Shown here: in pieces, positions 18,084-26,055 of the stretch
Layout: the number at the start of each line of letters is the position of its first letter
Numbering within the stretch: position 1 is the first letter of the stretch
Assembly: GCA_030153485.1 (NCBI GenBank)
Contig: JAGUQX010000011.1
Location: forward strand, 1 to 64,000
DNA length: 64,000 nucleotides
Direction: 5' to 3'
Source of the DNA: Oscillospiraceae bacterium
GTDB taxonomy: Bacteria > Bacillota > Clostridia > Oscillospirales > Ruminococcaceae
The notes under the pieces: generated by a model
Told to the model about the DNA's origin: nothing
What the model saw: the letters and a program-made list of their open reading frames with translations, nothing else
Databases searched by the model: none
Position numbers and translations under genes: made by a program

Positions 18084-18140
18084 TATTATAGAAAAAGCCT
18101 TATAGATTTAAATTAAATCTATAAGGCTTTTTCTATAATA
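18084..18140. terminator. 27-bp-arm bidirectional palindrome
   Basis: Perfect arms (18084-18110 and 18114-18140) around a 3-nt loop, with a GAAAAAGCC/GGCTTTTTC core that gives a T-run on both strands. It starts four bases after the plus-strand stop and runs 8 nt into the minus-strand gene, covering its TAG stop. Confidence 0.9.
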
Positions 18141-18435
18141 TAGTTATAAATGACAATGTACATATAATGGTTATTATAATAGTAGTTAAAAATAATAAAA
18201 AAATCTTATTATTATTTTTATTATTATTTTTAATTCCTTTTAAGAGTTTACTGTAATTTATTTGTTTATCTGGTTTAGATTTTTGAAATATATCTAAATA
18301 TAGCTTTGTTTGTTCAATAATTTTTTTTTCGTCTACAGATTCGAAATTTGGATTTATAAAAAAAATAGCTCTTTCTATATAATCATTTTGGGTATTTTTA
18401 ATTTCCACAATATTTTTATTAACACCTTTTATCAT
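18133..18435 (-). CDS. small tail-anchored protein of unknown function
   Basis: 100 aa from the ATG with AAAGGAG seven bases upstream; a longer reading to 18558 adds an implausible hydrophobic and basic extension without a ribosome site. The soluble N-terminal part (about 1-75, with NDYIERAIFFINPNF) is followed by a single C-terminal helix (about 78-99), so it probably sits on the membrane facing the cytoplasm. I have no family name for it. It is convergent with the metallopeptidase-like gene, and its stop lies in the shared palindrome. Confidence 0.65.
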   Translation of the reverse strand: MIKGVNKNIVEIKNTQNDYIERAIFFINPNFESVDEKKIIEQTKLYLDIFQKSKPDKQINYSKLLKGIKNNNKNNNKIFLLFLTTIIITIICTLSFITIL

Positions 18436-18507
18436 AAAAAATCTCCTTTTCCATAATCTGTTTATGATAATATATTTGGAAAATTTTATATATAATATAC
18501 ATACAGT

Positions 18508-18547
18508 AGATAGATATTTTAAATAATAAATTTTTAAATATCTATCT
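18508..18547 (-). repeat. 12-bp-arm hairpin upstream of the small tail-anchored gene
   Basis: AGATAGATATTT at 18508-18519 and its reverse complement at 18536-18547 with a 16-nt loop. It lies between the lipoprotein gene and the small downstream gene on the same strand, so it could terminate the lipoprotein transcript or be part of the downstream leader. The gene-free stretch 18436-18773 holds this hairpin and the 9-mer cluster described next; I see no coding frame in it. Confidence 0.45.
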
Positions 18548-18559
18548 GATTTATACATA

Positions 18560-18644
18560 TGTTGAAAACCATGTGGAAAAGGTTGAAAACTTTATTGAAA
18601 ACTTTTGTACATATCCTAAGCTACTTATTGTCTAATGTTGAAAA
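18560..18644. promoter_or_regulatory. cluster of five DnaA-box-like 9-mers
   Basis: Read on the minus strand, five same-orientation 9-mers occur: TTTTCAACA (18560-18568), TTTTCCACA (18572-18580), TTTTCAACC (18581-18589), TTTTCAATA (18593-18601) and TTTTCAACA (18636-18644). TTTTCCACA matches the relaxed DnaA-box consensus TTWTNCACA; the others differ by one to three bases. Starts are 12, 9, 12 and 43 bp apart. They sit in the largest gene-free gap of the window with A/T-only DNA on both sides. Binding by DnaA or another repeat-reading protein is inference. Confidence 0.4.
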
Positions 18645-18773
18645 TATAAAACATTGATTTTTTTATTGTTTTTATATAAATTTATTTGACATTTTGAATT
18701 CATGTGTTTTTCTACAAAATATTACAAATAGTTAAACCATTTTATTTTATAAAAAGTAATATATGTATTGTTA

Positions 18774-19445
18774 CTATTTTTTATTTTTATGATCATCATA
18801 GTCATCATCATCATAGTCATCATCATCATAGTCATCATCATCATAGTCATCATCATCATAGTCATCATAGTAATCATCATCATCATCGTAAATAGGAGGC
18901 TTAGTTACATGTGGCTTAGATATAGGAGGCTTAGTTACAGGGGGTTTAATTACAGGAGGGTTTGATGAGGTTGTATCAATAGATGGTTTTTCTTGTTCTG
19001 TAATTTCTGGTTGTGGTGATTTTTCGGTTATTGAATCAGCTTTAATTGAAGAGAGTTCATTATCCAATAGATTTGGCCAGTCATCTCCATGTATTTCTTT
19101 TAAAGATATATCCCAATCATCACCGTATTTTGATTTTAAAGAGCTTGACCAATCATCGCCATGGCTTAATTTTAGTTTATCTTCGATATTATTATTAATT
19201 TTATGTAATTTATTATCTAGTATATAATTGATTTCTAGTTTAACTTTTTGATTCCACTTATCTCCATATTTATTTCTTAAAAATATTTCCCAATTATCTT
19301 GATATTGACTCTCTAAAATATCTTCCCAATTTTTCCCAAATATTGTTGTTAATTCATTTTGTTGTGATTGACCAAGTTCATGAATATTGCACCCTGTTGT
19401 AAAAATAAATGTCAACAAAGTTAATACTAAAATGATTTTCTTCAT
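18774..19445 (-). CDS. lipoprotein with (Y/H)GDxW repeats and an Asp-Tyr-rich tail
   Basis: 223 aa. Signal peptide with a lipobox ending TTGC (Cys19), so the protein should be lipid-anchored outside the cell. Residues about 35-130 contain six copies of a 12-residue unit whose clearest forms are YGDKW, HGDDW, YGDDW and HGDDW, with Leu four residues after Trp. A Pro-rich stretch (PPVIKPPVTKPPISKP) follows, and the end is built from DDDDY pentapeptides. The acidic tail could bind cations or basic wall material; that is a guess. No enzyme motif is seen. ATG with GAGG upstream. Confidence 0.75.
   Translation of the reverse strand: MKKIILVLTLLTFIFTTGCNIHELGQSQQNELTTIFGKNWEDILESQYQDNWEIFLRNKYGDKWNQKVKLEINYILDNKLHKINNNIEDKLKLSHGDDWSSSLKSKYGDDWDISLKEIHGDDWPNLLDNELSSIKADSITEKSPQPEITEQEKPSIDTTSSNPPVIKPPVTKPPISKPHVTKPPIYDDDDDYYDDYDDDDYDDDDYDDDDYDDDDYDDHKNKK
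18794..18871. repeat. 15-bp tandem repeat encoding DDDDY
   Basis: Four exact copies of CATCATCATCATAGT (18803-18862) are flanked by partial copies of nine bases on each side. The unit is a multiple of three, so copy-number change would lengthen or shorten the acidic tail of the lipoprotein without a frameshift. Confidence 0.9.
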
Positions 19446-19536
19446 TTAATCCTCTTTTCATAAATTTTATTGTATTTAACTACAATAGTATACATTATTA
19501 ATATCCCTTTGTTAATTAGATAATTTAAATTTACTA

Positions 19537-19545
19537 TGATATAAT
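19537..19545 (+). promoter_or_regulatory. extended -10 promoter for the DNA glycosylase gene
   Basis: TGA followed by TATAAT, 41 bp before the GTG start. Only a weak -35 (TTAGAT, 18 bp upstream) is visible. Confidence 0.55.
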
Positions 19546-19586
19546 GGAACAAATTTATTATATCTGTTGTAGGGAGATTTGATATT

Positions 19587-20474
19587 GTGGTTATATATAA
19601 AAAAATTGTTGGAAAAAATATAGAGGCTCATATATCTGAATTTGATTTAGAAGAGACTTTAGATTGTGGACAATGTTTTAGATGGAAAAAATTGTCTGAT
19701 GATTTAGATACTACAAAAAAAGTTTTTGAGGGAATAATTTATGATAGATGTTTAAAAATTATTCAAATAGAAAAATTATTTATTTTTGAAAAAATAGATG
19801 AACTCTTTTTTGATACAAAAATAGTTGAATATTTTGATTTAAAAACTAATTATAAAATTTTTAATGAAACTTTTAAAAAAGATAAAACTATAAATAAAGC
19901 TTTAAATTATGCTAAAGGCATAAGAATTGTTAAGCAAGATTCATGGGAAGTTATATGCTCATTTATTATTTCTCAAAATAATAATATAAGTAGGATAAAA
20001 GGAATAATAGAAAACTTGTGTAAAAGTTATGGGAAAAAGATATCAGAAGAAAACTATACTTTTCCATCCCCAGAAGTTTTAGAAAAAGTTTCACTTGAAA
20101 AACTTATGGAGATAAAAGCAGGGTTTAGATGCAAGTATATATTAGATGCTTGTAAGATGGTTGTTTCAGGAGAGTTGTTGATAGATAAAATAGATACGAT
20201 GGATATTGATGAAGCTAGAAAAAGCCTTATGCGTGTAAAAGGAATAGGTCCTAAAGTGGCAGACTGTATACTTTTGTTTGGTTTTTATAGATTAGAAGCT
20301 TTTCCTATTGATGTTTGGATAAAAAGAGCTTTAGATTATTTTTATCCTAATGGATTTCCAGAGGAATATGTTGAGTTTGGAGGAGTGGCGCAACAATATA
20401 TTTTTCATTATATAAGAACGTGTCCAGATGCCATACCAGCAGAGTATAAAAAAAATCGTAAAAAAACAACTTGA
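19587..20474 (+). CDS. 8-oxoguanine DNA glycosylase/AP lyase, OGG1-like
   Basis: 295 aa; excises 8-oxoguanine opposite C and nicks the strand in base excision repair. An OGG-type N-terminal domain (with DCGQCFRW, 26-33) precedes the HhH-GPD domain. The hairpin motif MRVKGIGPKVADC contains the catalytic lysine (Lys223) and PIDVW the conserved Asp242, in the same arrangement as Lys249 and Asp268 of human OGG1. The start is GTG, with GGGAG upstream. The stop codon overlaps the -35 box of the next operon, so the two genes are packed end to end. Confidence 0.92.
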   Translation: MVIYKKIVGKNIEAHISEFDLEETLDCGQCFRWKKLSDDLDTTKKVFEGIIYDRCLKIIQIEKLFIFEKIDELFFDTKIVEYFDLKTNYKIFNETFKKDKTINKALNYAKGIRIVKQDSWEVICSFIISQNNNISRIKGIIENLCKSYGKKISEENYTFPSPEVLEKVSLEKLMEIKAGFRCKYILDACKMVVSGELLIDKIDTMDIDEARKSLMRVKGIGPKVADCILLFGFYRLEAFPIDVWIKRALDYFYPNGFPEEYVEFGGVAQQYIFHYIRTCPDAIPAEYKKNRKKTT

Positions 20475-20498
20475 CAAATTTATATTGTGTGTTAAAAT
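20471..20498 (+). promoter_or_regulatory. promoter of infC-rpmI-rplT
   Basis: A consensus TTGACA (20471-20476) overlapping the stop codon of the glycosylase gene, a 16-bp spacer and TAAAAT (20493-20498). It leaves a leader of about 170 nt before infC. Confidence 0.8.
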
Positions 20499-20504
20499 TG
20501 ATTA

Positions 20505-20660
20505 AAAGATAAAGAAGAATAGCCGTTCTCACCTATTGGATAATGTTCTTAATAGGTCTTACTAAATGTTAATATATACAAAAGTTTTCTTTTGTTTTTA
20601 ATAGTAAGCATAGACGGTTTTGTCTATGCTTTATTTTGTATATTTAAGATAAAAAATCTG
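20505..20660 (+). promoter_or_regulatory. infC leader with attenuator hairpin (probable L20 leader)
   Basis: The long leader before infC-rpmI-rplT in Firmicutes is commonly an L20-binding autoregulatory element. Here a stem ACCTATT...AATAGGT (around 20532-20558) is followed by a terminator-like hairpin with 10-bp arms (20606-20615 and 20622-20631) and a T-rich tail, before the ribosome site at 20665. Excess L20 would favour the terminator. The position and the terminator are seen; L20 binding is inferred from the family. Confidence 0.65.
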
Positions 20661-20678
20661 ACTTGGAGGTGCTTTATT

Positions 20679-21197
20679 ATTAGCAATAAAGAAATGCTTA
20701 TAAATGAGGAAATACGAGAGAATGAGATTCGTGTTATTGATTCTGACGGAGGTCAACTCGGAGTTTTATCATTTAAAACTGCCTATCAAATTGCTTTGGA
20801 AAAAAATCTTGATTTAGTTAAAATTGCTCCACAGGCGACCCCTCCTGTTTGTAGAATTATGGATTATGGAAAATTTAAATTTGAACAATCAAAACGAGAT
20901 AAAGAAGCAAAGAAAAATCAAAAAACTATTGATATCAAAGAAGTTAGAATGTCATTAAATATTGATGTAAATGATTTAAAAACTAAAGTTAACAGTGCTG
21001 TAAAATTTTTACAGGCTGGAGATAAGGTTAAAGTTTCTGTTCGATTTAGAGGAAGAGAAATGGCTCATACAAAACTTGGGGATGTAGTTTTAGATAATTT
21101 TAAAGAACTATGTTCTGAACATGGCGTTGTGGAAAAGACTTCAAAGCTTGAGGGTAGAAGCTTATCTATGTTTATTGCACCAAAACAAGCAAAATAA
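20679..21197 (+). CDS. infC: translation initiation factor IF-3, ATT start
   Basis: 172 aa. IF-3 binds the 30S subunit, keeps 50S away and checks start-codon pairing. The N-domain includes LINEEIRENEIRVID and the C-domain KTKVNSAVKFLQAGDKVKVSVRFRGRE. No ATG, GTG or TTG stands at the expected place; GGAGG at 20665-20669 points to ATT at 20679 (9 nt) and the product MSNKEMLINEE. An ATT at 20676 is the alternative. AUU starts are known for infC in other bacteria and let IF-3 repress its own synthesis. It is first in the infC-rpmI-rplT operon. Confidence 0.95.
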   Translation: MSNKEMLINEEIRENEIRVIDSDGGQLGVLSFKTAYQIALEKNLDLVKIAPQATPPVCRIMDYGKFKFEQSKRDKEAKKNQKTIDIKEVRMSLNIDVNDLKTKVNSAVKFLQAGDKVKVSVRFRGREMAHTKLGDVVLDNFKELCSEHGVVEKTSKLEGRSLSMFIAPKQAK

Positions 21198-21222
21198 ATA
21201 TTTAGTCAAGGAGGATTAAAAT

Positions 21223-21420
21223 ATGCCTAAATTAAAAACGCATAGTGGCGCTAAAAAAAGATTTAAGATGACTAAAAATGGAAAAATAAAAAGAGCACAT
21301 GCAAACAAGGCTCATATTTTAACTAAAAAAAGTAGCAAAAGAAAAAGACATCTAAGAAACGGAACATATGTTGATGTTTCAAATGCTGCTGTTATAAAGT
21401 TATTAATACCTTATAAATAA
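21223..21420 (+). CDS. rpmI: 50S ribosomal protein L35
   Basis: 65 aa, the normal size for L35, very basic, with the signature [20 protein letters not shown] at the N-terminus and a [11 protein letters not shown] region. It is part of the large ribosomal subunit. It is placed between infC and rplT as in most bacteria, with AAGGAGG upstream of the ATG. Expression is probably coupled to the infC leader. Confidence 0.98.
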   Translation: MPKLKTHSGAKKRFKMTKNGKIKRAHANKAHILTKKSSKRKRHLRNGTYVDVSNAAVIKLLIPYK

Positions 21421-21449
21421 TAATAGGAAAGTTTTTGGAGGTTTAATGT

Positions 21450-21806
21450 ATGGCTCGTATTAAAGGCGCTATGATGACTCGTAAGAGAAGAAAAAAGATA
21501 CTAAAATTAGCAAAAGGTTATTGGGGTGGAAAAAGCAAACTTTTCAAAACAGCTAAACAGGCTGTTATGAAATCTGGTCAATATGCTTATATAGGACGTA
21601 AGAAAAAGAAACGTGATTTCAGAAGATTATGGATTACAAGAATTTCTGCCGCTAGTAAACTTAATGGATTAAATTATTCTACATTTATGAATGGTATAAA
21701 AAAAGCAAGCATTCTTCTTAATAGAAAAATGATTTCTGAAATTGCTATTCATAATCCACAAGATTTTTCATCACTTTGTGAAAAAGCAAAAGCTGCTTTA
21801 AAATAA
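21450..21806 (+). CDS. rplT: 50S ribosomal protein L20
   Basis: 118 aa, the typical length. L20 binds 23S rRNA early in 50S assembly and in Firmicutes represses its own operon at the leader RNA. The basic N-terminal helix ([20 protein letters not shown]) and the globular C-terminal part with [16 protein letters not shown] are clear. GGAGG precedes the ATG. A hairpin terminator follows, so the operon ends here. Confidence 0.98.
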   Translation: MARIKGAMMTRKRRKKILKLAKGYWGGKSKLFKTAKQAVMKSGQYAYIGRKKKKRDFRRLWITRISAASKLNGLNYSTFMNGIKKASILLNRKMISEIAIHNPQDFSSLCEKAKAALK

Positions 21807-21817
21807 ATTTATTTATT

Positions 21818-21858
21818 AAAATCCACAAGGGAGACTAATTTGTTTTCTTGTGGATTTT
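21818..21858 (+). terminator. terminator of infC-rpmI-rplT
   Basis: 12-bp perfect arms (AAAATCCACAAG, 21818-21829, and its complement 21847-21858) around a 17-nt loop, with T-runs in the distal arm. This is an ordinary intrinsic terminator, shorter than the palindromes at convergent junctions. Confidence 0.8.
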
Positions 21859-21887
21859 GATTTATAAATATTTAAGGAATTTATTTT

Positions 21888-22682
21888 ATGGAATATATAA
21901 CTAGTAAAGAAAATTCAAATATTTTAGAATATATGAAGTTGAAAAATTTTAAAAAAAGTAGGGAAGATTTAGGACTCTTTGTTATAGAAGGAAAAAAAAT
22001 ATTATTAGAAGCAATAAAAAGCAATATAATTATAGAAAAAATTTTTATATCTGATAAAATAGATTTAGAAGAAAAAATATTTAAATATATAGATAAAGTT
22101 TTATGTGAAAAGTATTGTATATCTAATGGAATAGAAAAAAAAATAGCTGATACAGTTTCTCCTGAGGGGTTTTATGCAGTTTGTAAAAAATCAAATTATG
22201 ATATTTCTAATTCTATATTAGAAGAAGAAAAAAAAATATATCTAATTATAGATAATCTTCAAAATCCTGGAAATTTAGGAACAATAATTAGATTATCAGA
22301 AGCTATGGAAGTTTCAAGAATATATATTTCAAATAATTCTTGTGACATATATTCACCAAAAGTTATTCGTTCTAGCATGGGGTCAAACTTTAGAACACAA
22401 ATTTGTTTTTTTGATGATATAATTTCGTTAATTGAATTGATGAAAGATAATAAAATTGAAATTTTGGGTAGCTATATTTCTGCTTCTTCAGTTGATATTA
22501 GGAATTATAAGCCATCTGGGTCGGTTTGTATAATTATTGGAAATGAATCAAATGGACTAAATCATATAGTTTTAGATCAATGTGATGTATTAGTAGAAAT
22601 ACCTATGGGTGGATCTATAGAATCGTTAAATGTAAGTTTGGCAACTTCTATTTTGCTTTGGGAAATAAAAAATAAAATATAA
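21888..22682 (+). CDS. TrmH/SpoU-family RNA 2'-O-methyltransferase
   Basis: 264 aa; methylates a ribose 2'-OH in rRNA or tRNA using SAM. A short substrate-binding N-domain is followed by the SPOUT knot domain with its three motifs: NLGTIIRLSEAMEV, IIIGNESNGLN and SLNVSLATSILLWEI. This form is common next to rplT in Clostridia. Whether the target is a 23S site (RlmB-like) or tRNA cannot be told from the sequence. Confidence 0.9.
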   Translation: MEYITSKENSNILEYMKLKNFKKSREDLGLFVIEGKKILLEAIKSNIIIEKIFISDKIDLEEKIFKYIDKVLCEKYCISNGIEKKIADTVSPEGFYAVCKKSNYDISNSILEEEKKIYLIIDNLQNPGNLGTIIRLSEAMEVSRIYISNNSCDIYSPKVIRSSMGSNFRTQICFFDDIISLIELMKDNKIEILGSYISASSVDIRNYKPSGSVCIIIGNESNGLNHIVLDQCDVLVEIPMGGSIESLNVSLATSILLWEIKNKI

Positions 22683-22712
22683 ATAAAGTTATATATATTT
22701 GGAGGTGTTATT

Positions 22713-23945
22713 TTGGAGGAGATGAGGTATTGGATTTGGATATCTCAGTGTTTTAGTTATGGAAGCGAAAAACCAAATCAAATATTATCTATATTTGGTA
22801 CAAATCCTAAATTATTTTATGACTCTTTACCAGATTGCCTTTCGAATATTAGTTTTTTATCTGATAATGATTTAAAGAGATTATCATTAAAATCTTTAAA
22901 AAAAGCTGATTATATTATTGAAGAGTGCGAAAAATTAAAAATTGAAATAATATGTAAAAATAGCTATTCATTTCCAAATAGGCTTAAAGTTATATATGGA
23001 TGTCCTTTAGTTTTATATACAAAAGGAAATTTATCAGGTTTAGAAAATAGGGTATCCATCGCAGTAGTTGGAACGAGAAATGCTAGTGAATATGGAGAAT
23101 ATATAACTGGAAATATATGTTATGAGCTTGGAATAAAAGGAATTGGAATTATAAGTGGTTGTGCAGTTGGAATAGACAGGATATCGCATATTGGATGCCT
23201 TAAAGCAAATGGATATACTGTAGGTGTTCTTGGTTGTGGAATGGATATCAACTACCCTAGTAAAAATAAACTTTTAAAAGAAGAAATTTTAAAAAATGGA
23301 GGATGTTTAATAACAGAGCTTCCTCCTGGAACAGCTGTTCAGGGAAAGATATTTCCTATTCGAAATAGAATAATTGCAGGGATATCATCCGGTGTTTTAG
23401 TAACAGAAGCACCTGTGAGAAGTGGTGCATTGATAACTGTAGAACATGGAATTGAACAGGGTAAAGCTATATTTTGTATACCTCCTCATAATATATATGA
23501 CAGCAGATTTATAGGTGTTGTTCCTTATTTAAATGATGGAGCGACAGCTGTATATTCTTCTGAAGATATTATAAGGGAGTATATAGGACTTTTAAAATAT
23601 AATACTTTAGATATAGCCGAAAAAATAATTTATAATGACTATAGTGAAGATATGGTTGCGGAGAATAAGCCTAATTATATGACGATAGATAGTATGAATA
23701 AAATTTCTGTTATTAAAAAAGATTTACCTATAAAAACAGATATAGAATCTAAAAAAAATATTTCTTTAACGGAGGATCAGGAAAAAATTTATAACCATTT
23801 AACTTTAAATCCAAAACATTTAGAAGAAATATCTTCTTTAGTTAATATTGATTACAAAATTATCGTTAGTGTAATTATGGAGTTGGAAATAATGGGGGAA
23901 ATAGTTTCATATTCTGGTGGTAGATATGGAATTTTAAAAAAATAG
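22713..23945 (+). CDS. dprA: DNA-processing protein DprA
   Basis: 410 aa; loads RecA on incoming single-stranded DNA during transformation. The Rossmann-fold core shows AVVGTRNASEYGEYI, ISGCAVGIDRISHIGCL, GVLGCGMDINYPSKN and FPIRNRIIAGIS; a C-terminal winged helix (about 345-410) ends the protein. The TTG start is chosen because GGAGG ends 7 nt before it; the ATG three codons later would leave almost no spacing from its own GGAGGA. The downstream order topA-trmFO is the classical Firmicutes arrangement. No other competence genes are visible. Confidence 0.93.
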   Translation: MEEMRYWIWISQCFSYGSEKPNQILSIFGTNPKLFYDSLPDCLSNISFLSDNDLKRLSLKSLKKADYIIEECEKLKIEIICKNSYSFPNRLKVIYGCPLVLYTKGNLSGLENRVSIAVVGTRNASEYGEYITGNICYELGIKGIGIISGCAVGIDRISHIGCLKANGYTVGVLGCGMDINYPSKNKLLKEEILKNGGCLITELPPGTAVQGKIFPIRNRIIAGISSGVLVTEAPVRSGALITVEHGIEQGKAIFCIPPHNIYDSRFIGVVPYLNDGATAVYSSEDIIREYIGLLKYNTLDIAEKIIYNDYSEDMVAENKPNYMTIDSMNKISVIKKDLPIKTDIESKKNISLTEDQEKIYNHLTLNPKHLEEISSLVNIDYKIIVSVIMELEIMGEIVSYSGGRYGILKK

Positions 23946-23961
23946 AAGGAGTTGATTACAA

Positions 23962-26055
23962 TTGCCTAAACTAGTAATAGTTGAATCGCCAGCGAAAGCA
24001 AAAACAATAAAAAAATATCTTGGAAGAGGCTATCAAGTAGTGGCTTCTATGGGACATGTTAGAGATCTGCCCAAAACAAAGCTTGGTGTAGAAATTGAAG
24101 ATAATTTTGAACCAAAATATATAAACATAAAAGGCAAAGGCGATCTTATAAAATCTCTTAAAAAAAGTGCAAAAGGTATGGATAAAATATATCTAGCAAC
24201 TGACCCAGATAGAGAGGGAGAGGCTATTTCATGGCATCTTGCATATATATTAAATTTAGATTTAGAAGATTTAAATAGAGTTACATTTAACGAAATAACT
24301 AAGACAGGTATAAAAACAGGAATGTCTAATCCAAGAAAACTAGACATGGATTTAATTAATGCTCAGCAGGCTAGAAGAATACTAGATCGAATAGTTGGGT
24401 ATAAGTTAAGCCCATTTCTTTGGAAAAAAATAAGAGGAGGATTGTCTGCAGGACGTGTTCAATCTGTGGCTTTGAAGATGATAGTTGATAGAGAAACGGA
24501 TATCAGGGAGTTTATTTCGGAAGAATATTATACTATTGATGCATTTTTAAAGTCTAAGAATTCTGGAGATAATATAGTTCCATTTTTATCTAAATTTTAT
24601 GGAAAAAAAGGAAAAAAGATAAATATAAACAATAGAGAACAAGCTAATAAAATTTTGTCTGATATAAAAGGACAGGAATTTATTATAGATAGTATAAAAA
24701 ATGGAGAAAGAAAGAGGCAATCTTCACCACCGTTTATAACATCGACTCTCCAACAAGAAGCTTCTAGAAAACTTAATTTTCAATCAAAGAGAACTATGAA
24801 GATTTCACAAGAACTATATGAAGGTATTGATTTAAAAGGTAAAGGTGGATCAACAGGACTTATAACATATATGAGAACTGATTCGTTGAGAATATCAGAT
24901 GACGCAAGAAAAGAAGCATACGACCATATATTAAAAACATATGATGATAGGTATATTCCTAAAACTCCAAAAATATACAAGAAAAAAGGAAGTTCACAAG
25001 ATGGTCATGAAGCAATTCGTCCTACAGATCCCAGTTTATTACCATTTGATGTTAAAGAATTTTTAACCACTGATCAGTATAAAATATATAATCTAATATG
25101 GAAAAGATTTATAGCAAGCCAGATGACTGATTGTATATTAAATACAGTTAAAGTTGTTATACATGTATCTGATTATGTGTTTACTTCTTCTGGACATACT
25201 GTAAAATTTGATGGATTTACAGTCTTATATGAAGAGGGAAAAGACGAAGAGGATGAAAAAAATTATATTTTACCAGATTTACAAGAGAAAGAAAAATTAG
25301 ATGTTATAAAAATAGAGGATAAACAACATTTTACACAGCCTCCACCCAGATATACTGAGGCAACCTTGATAAAAAAATTAGAAGAAAAAGGTATAGGAAG
25401 ACCTAGTACATATTCTCCAACTATAAGTACGGTTATAAATAGAACATATGTAGAGAGAGAAGGAAAACAATTAAAGCCAACTTCTTTAGGAGAGATAACA
25501 ATATCTTTAATAGCAGAGCATTTTGCAGACATTGTAAATCTTGAATTTACCTTTAATATGGAAGAAAGTTTAGATTTAGTTGAATATGGTAAAAAAGAGT
25601 GGAAAGAAATTTTATCAGATTTTTACGTAGGGTTTAAAGAGTCTTTTGATAAAGCAGAAAAAGAACTAGAAGGAACAAAAGTAGATATACCAGATGAACA
25701 AACAGATGAAATTTGTGATCTTTGCCAAAAAAATATGGTAGTAAAAATGGGTAGATACGGAAAATTTCTAGCTTGTCCATCATATCCAGATTGTAAGTTT
25801 ACAAAAAGGATAACTATATTGACGGGAGGACGTTGTATTATTTGTGATAAGAATGTTATAGAAAAGAAATCTAAAAATGGAAAAAAATATTATGGATGTG
25901 AAGATAATCCAACGTGCTCTTTTATGAGTTGGGATCAAGCTATGAAAGATAATTGTCCTACATGTGGAAAAAGTTTATTTAAAAAAGCTGGTAAAAAAGG
26001 AAAAATATATTGTCAAGTCGAAAATTGTGGATATGTAAAGGAATTGAATGAATAA
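23962..26055 (+). CDS. topA: DNA topoisomerase I (type IA)
   Basis: 697 aa; relaxes negative supercoils through a 5'-phosphotyrosine link. Order: Toprim domain at the N-terminus (LVIVESPAKAKTI, ATDPDREGEAISWHL), the type IA core with catalytic Tyr303 in TYMRTDSLRIS, then three C-terminal Cys4 zinc ribbons starting CDLC, CIIC and CPTC. The start is TTG after AAGGAG. Its stop overlaps the start of trmFO by one base (TAATG), suggesting translational coupling. Confidence 0.97.
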   Translation: MPKLVIVESPAKAKTIKKYLGRGYQVVASMGHVRDLPKTKLGVEIEDNFEPKYINIKGKGDLIKSLKKSAKGMDKIYLATDPDREGEAISWHLAYILNLDLEDLNRVTFNEITKTGIKTGMSNPRKLDMDLINAQQARRILDRIVGYKLSPFLWKKIRGGLSAGRVQSVALKMIVDRETDIREFISEEYYTIDAFLKSKNSGDNIVPFLSKFYGKKGKKININNREQANKILSDIKGQEFIIDSIKNGERKRQSSPPFITSTLQQEASRKLNFQSKRTMKISQELYEGIDLKGKGGSTGLITYMRTDSLRISDDARKEAYDHILKTYDDRYIPKTPKIYKKKGSSQDGHEAIRPTDPSLLPFDVKEFLTTDQYKIYNLIWKRFIASQMTDCILNTVKVVIHVSDYVFTSSGHTVKFDGFTVLYEEGKDEEDEKNYILPDLQEKEKLDVIKIEDKQHFTQPPPRYTEATLIKKLEEKGIGRPSTYSPTISTVINRTYVEREGKQLKPTSLGEITISLIAEHFADIVNLEFTFNMEESLDLVEYGKKEWKEILSDFYVGFKESFDKAEKELEGTKVDIPDEQTDEICDLCQKNMVVKMGRYGKFLACPSYPDCKFTKRITILTGGRCIICDKNVIEKKSKNGKKYYGCEDNPTCSFMSWDQAMKDNCPTCGKSLFKKAGKKGKIYCQVENCGYVKELNE

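Noticed and set aside
18794..18871. Short regular repeats considered as a CRISPR array
   Set aside because: The units are contiguous 15-bp tandem copies without spacers and lie inside a coding sequence.
18704..18965. His/Ser-repeat reading frames on the plus strand opposite the lipoprotein gene
   Set aside because: They are the mirror of the DDDDY tandem repeat on the minus strand, with no ribosome site; the minus-strand frame has a signal peptide and a lipobox.
20592..20678. N-terminal extension of IF-3 from an upstream ATG
   Set aside because: It would translate the attenuator hairpin and the Shine-Dalgarno, and the added residues have no counterpart in the family.
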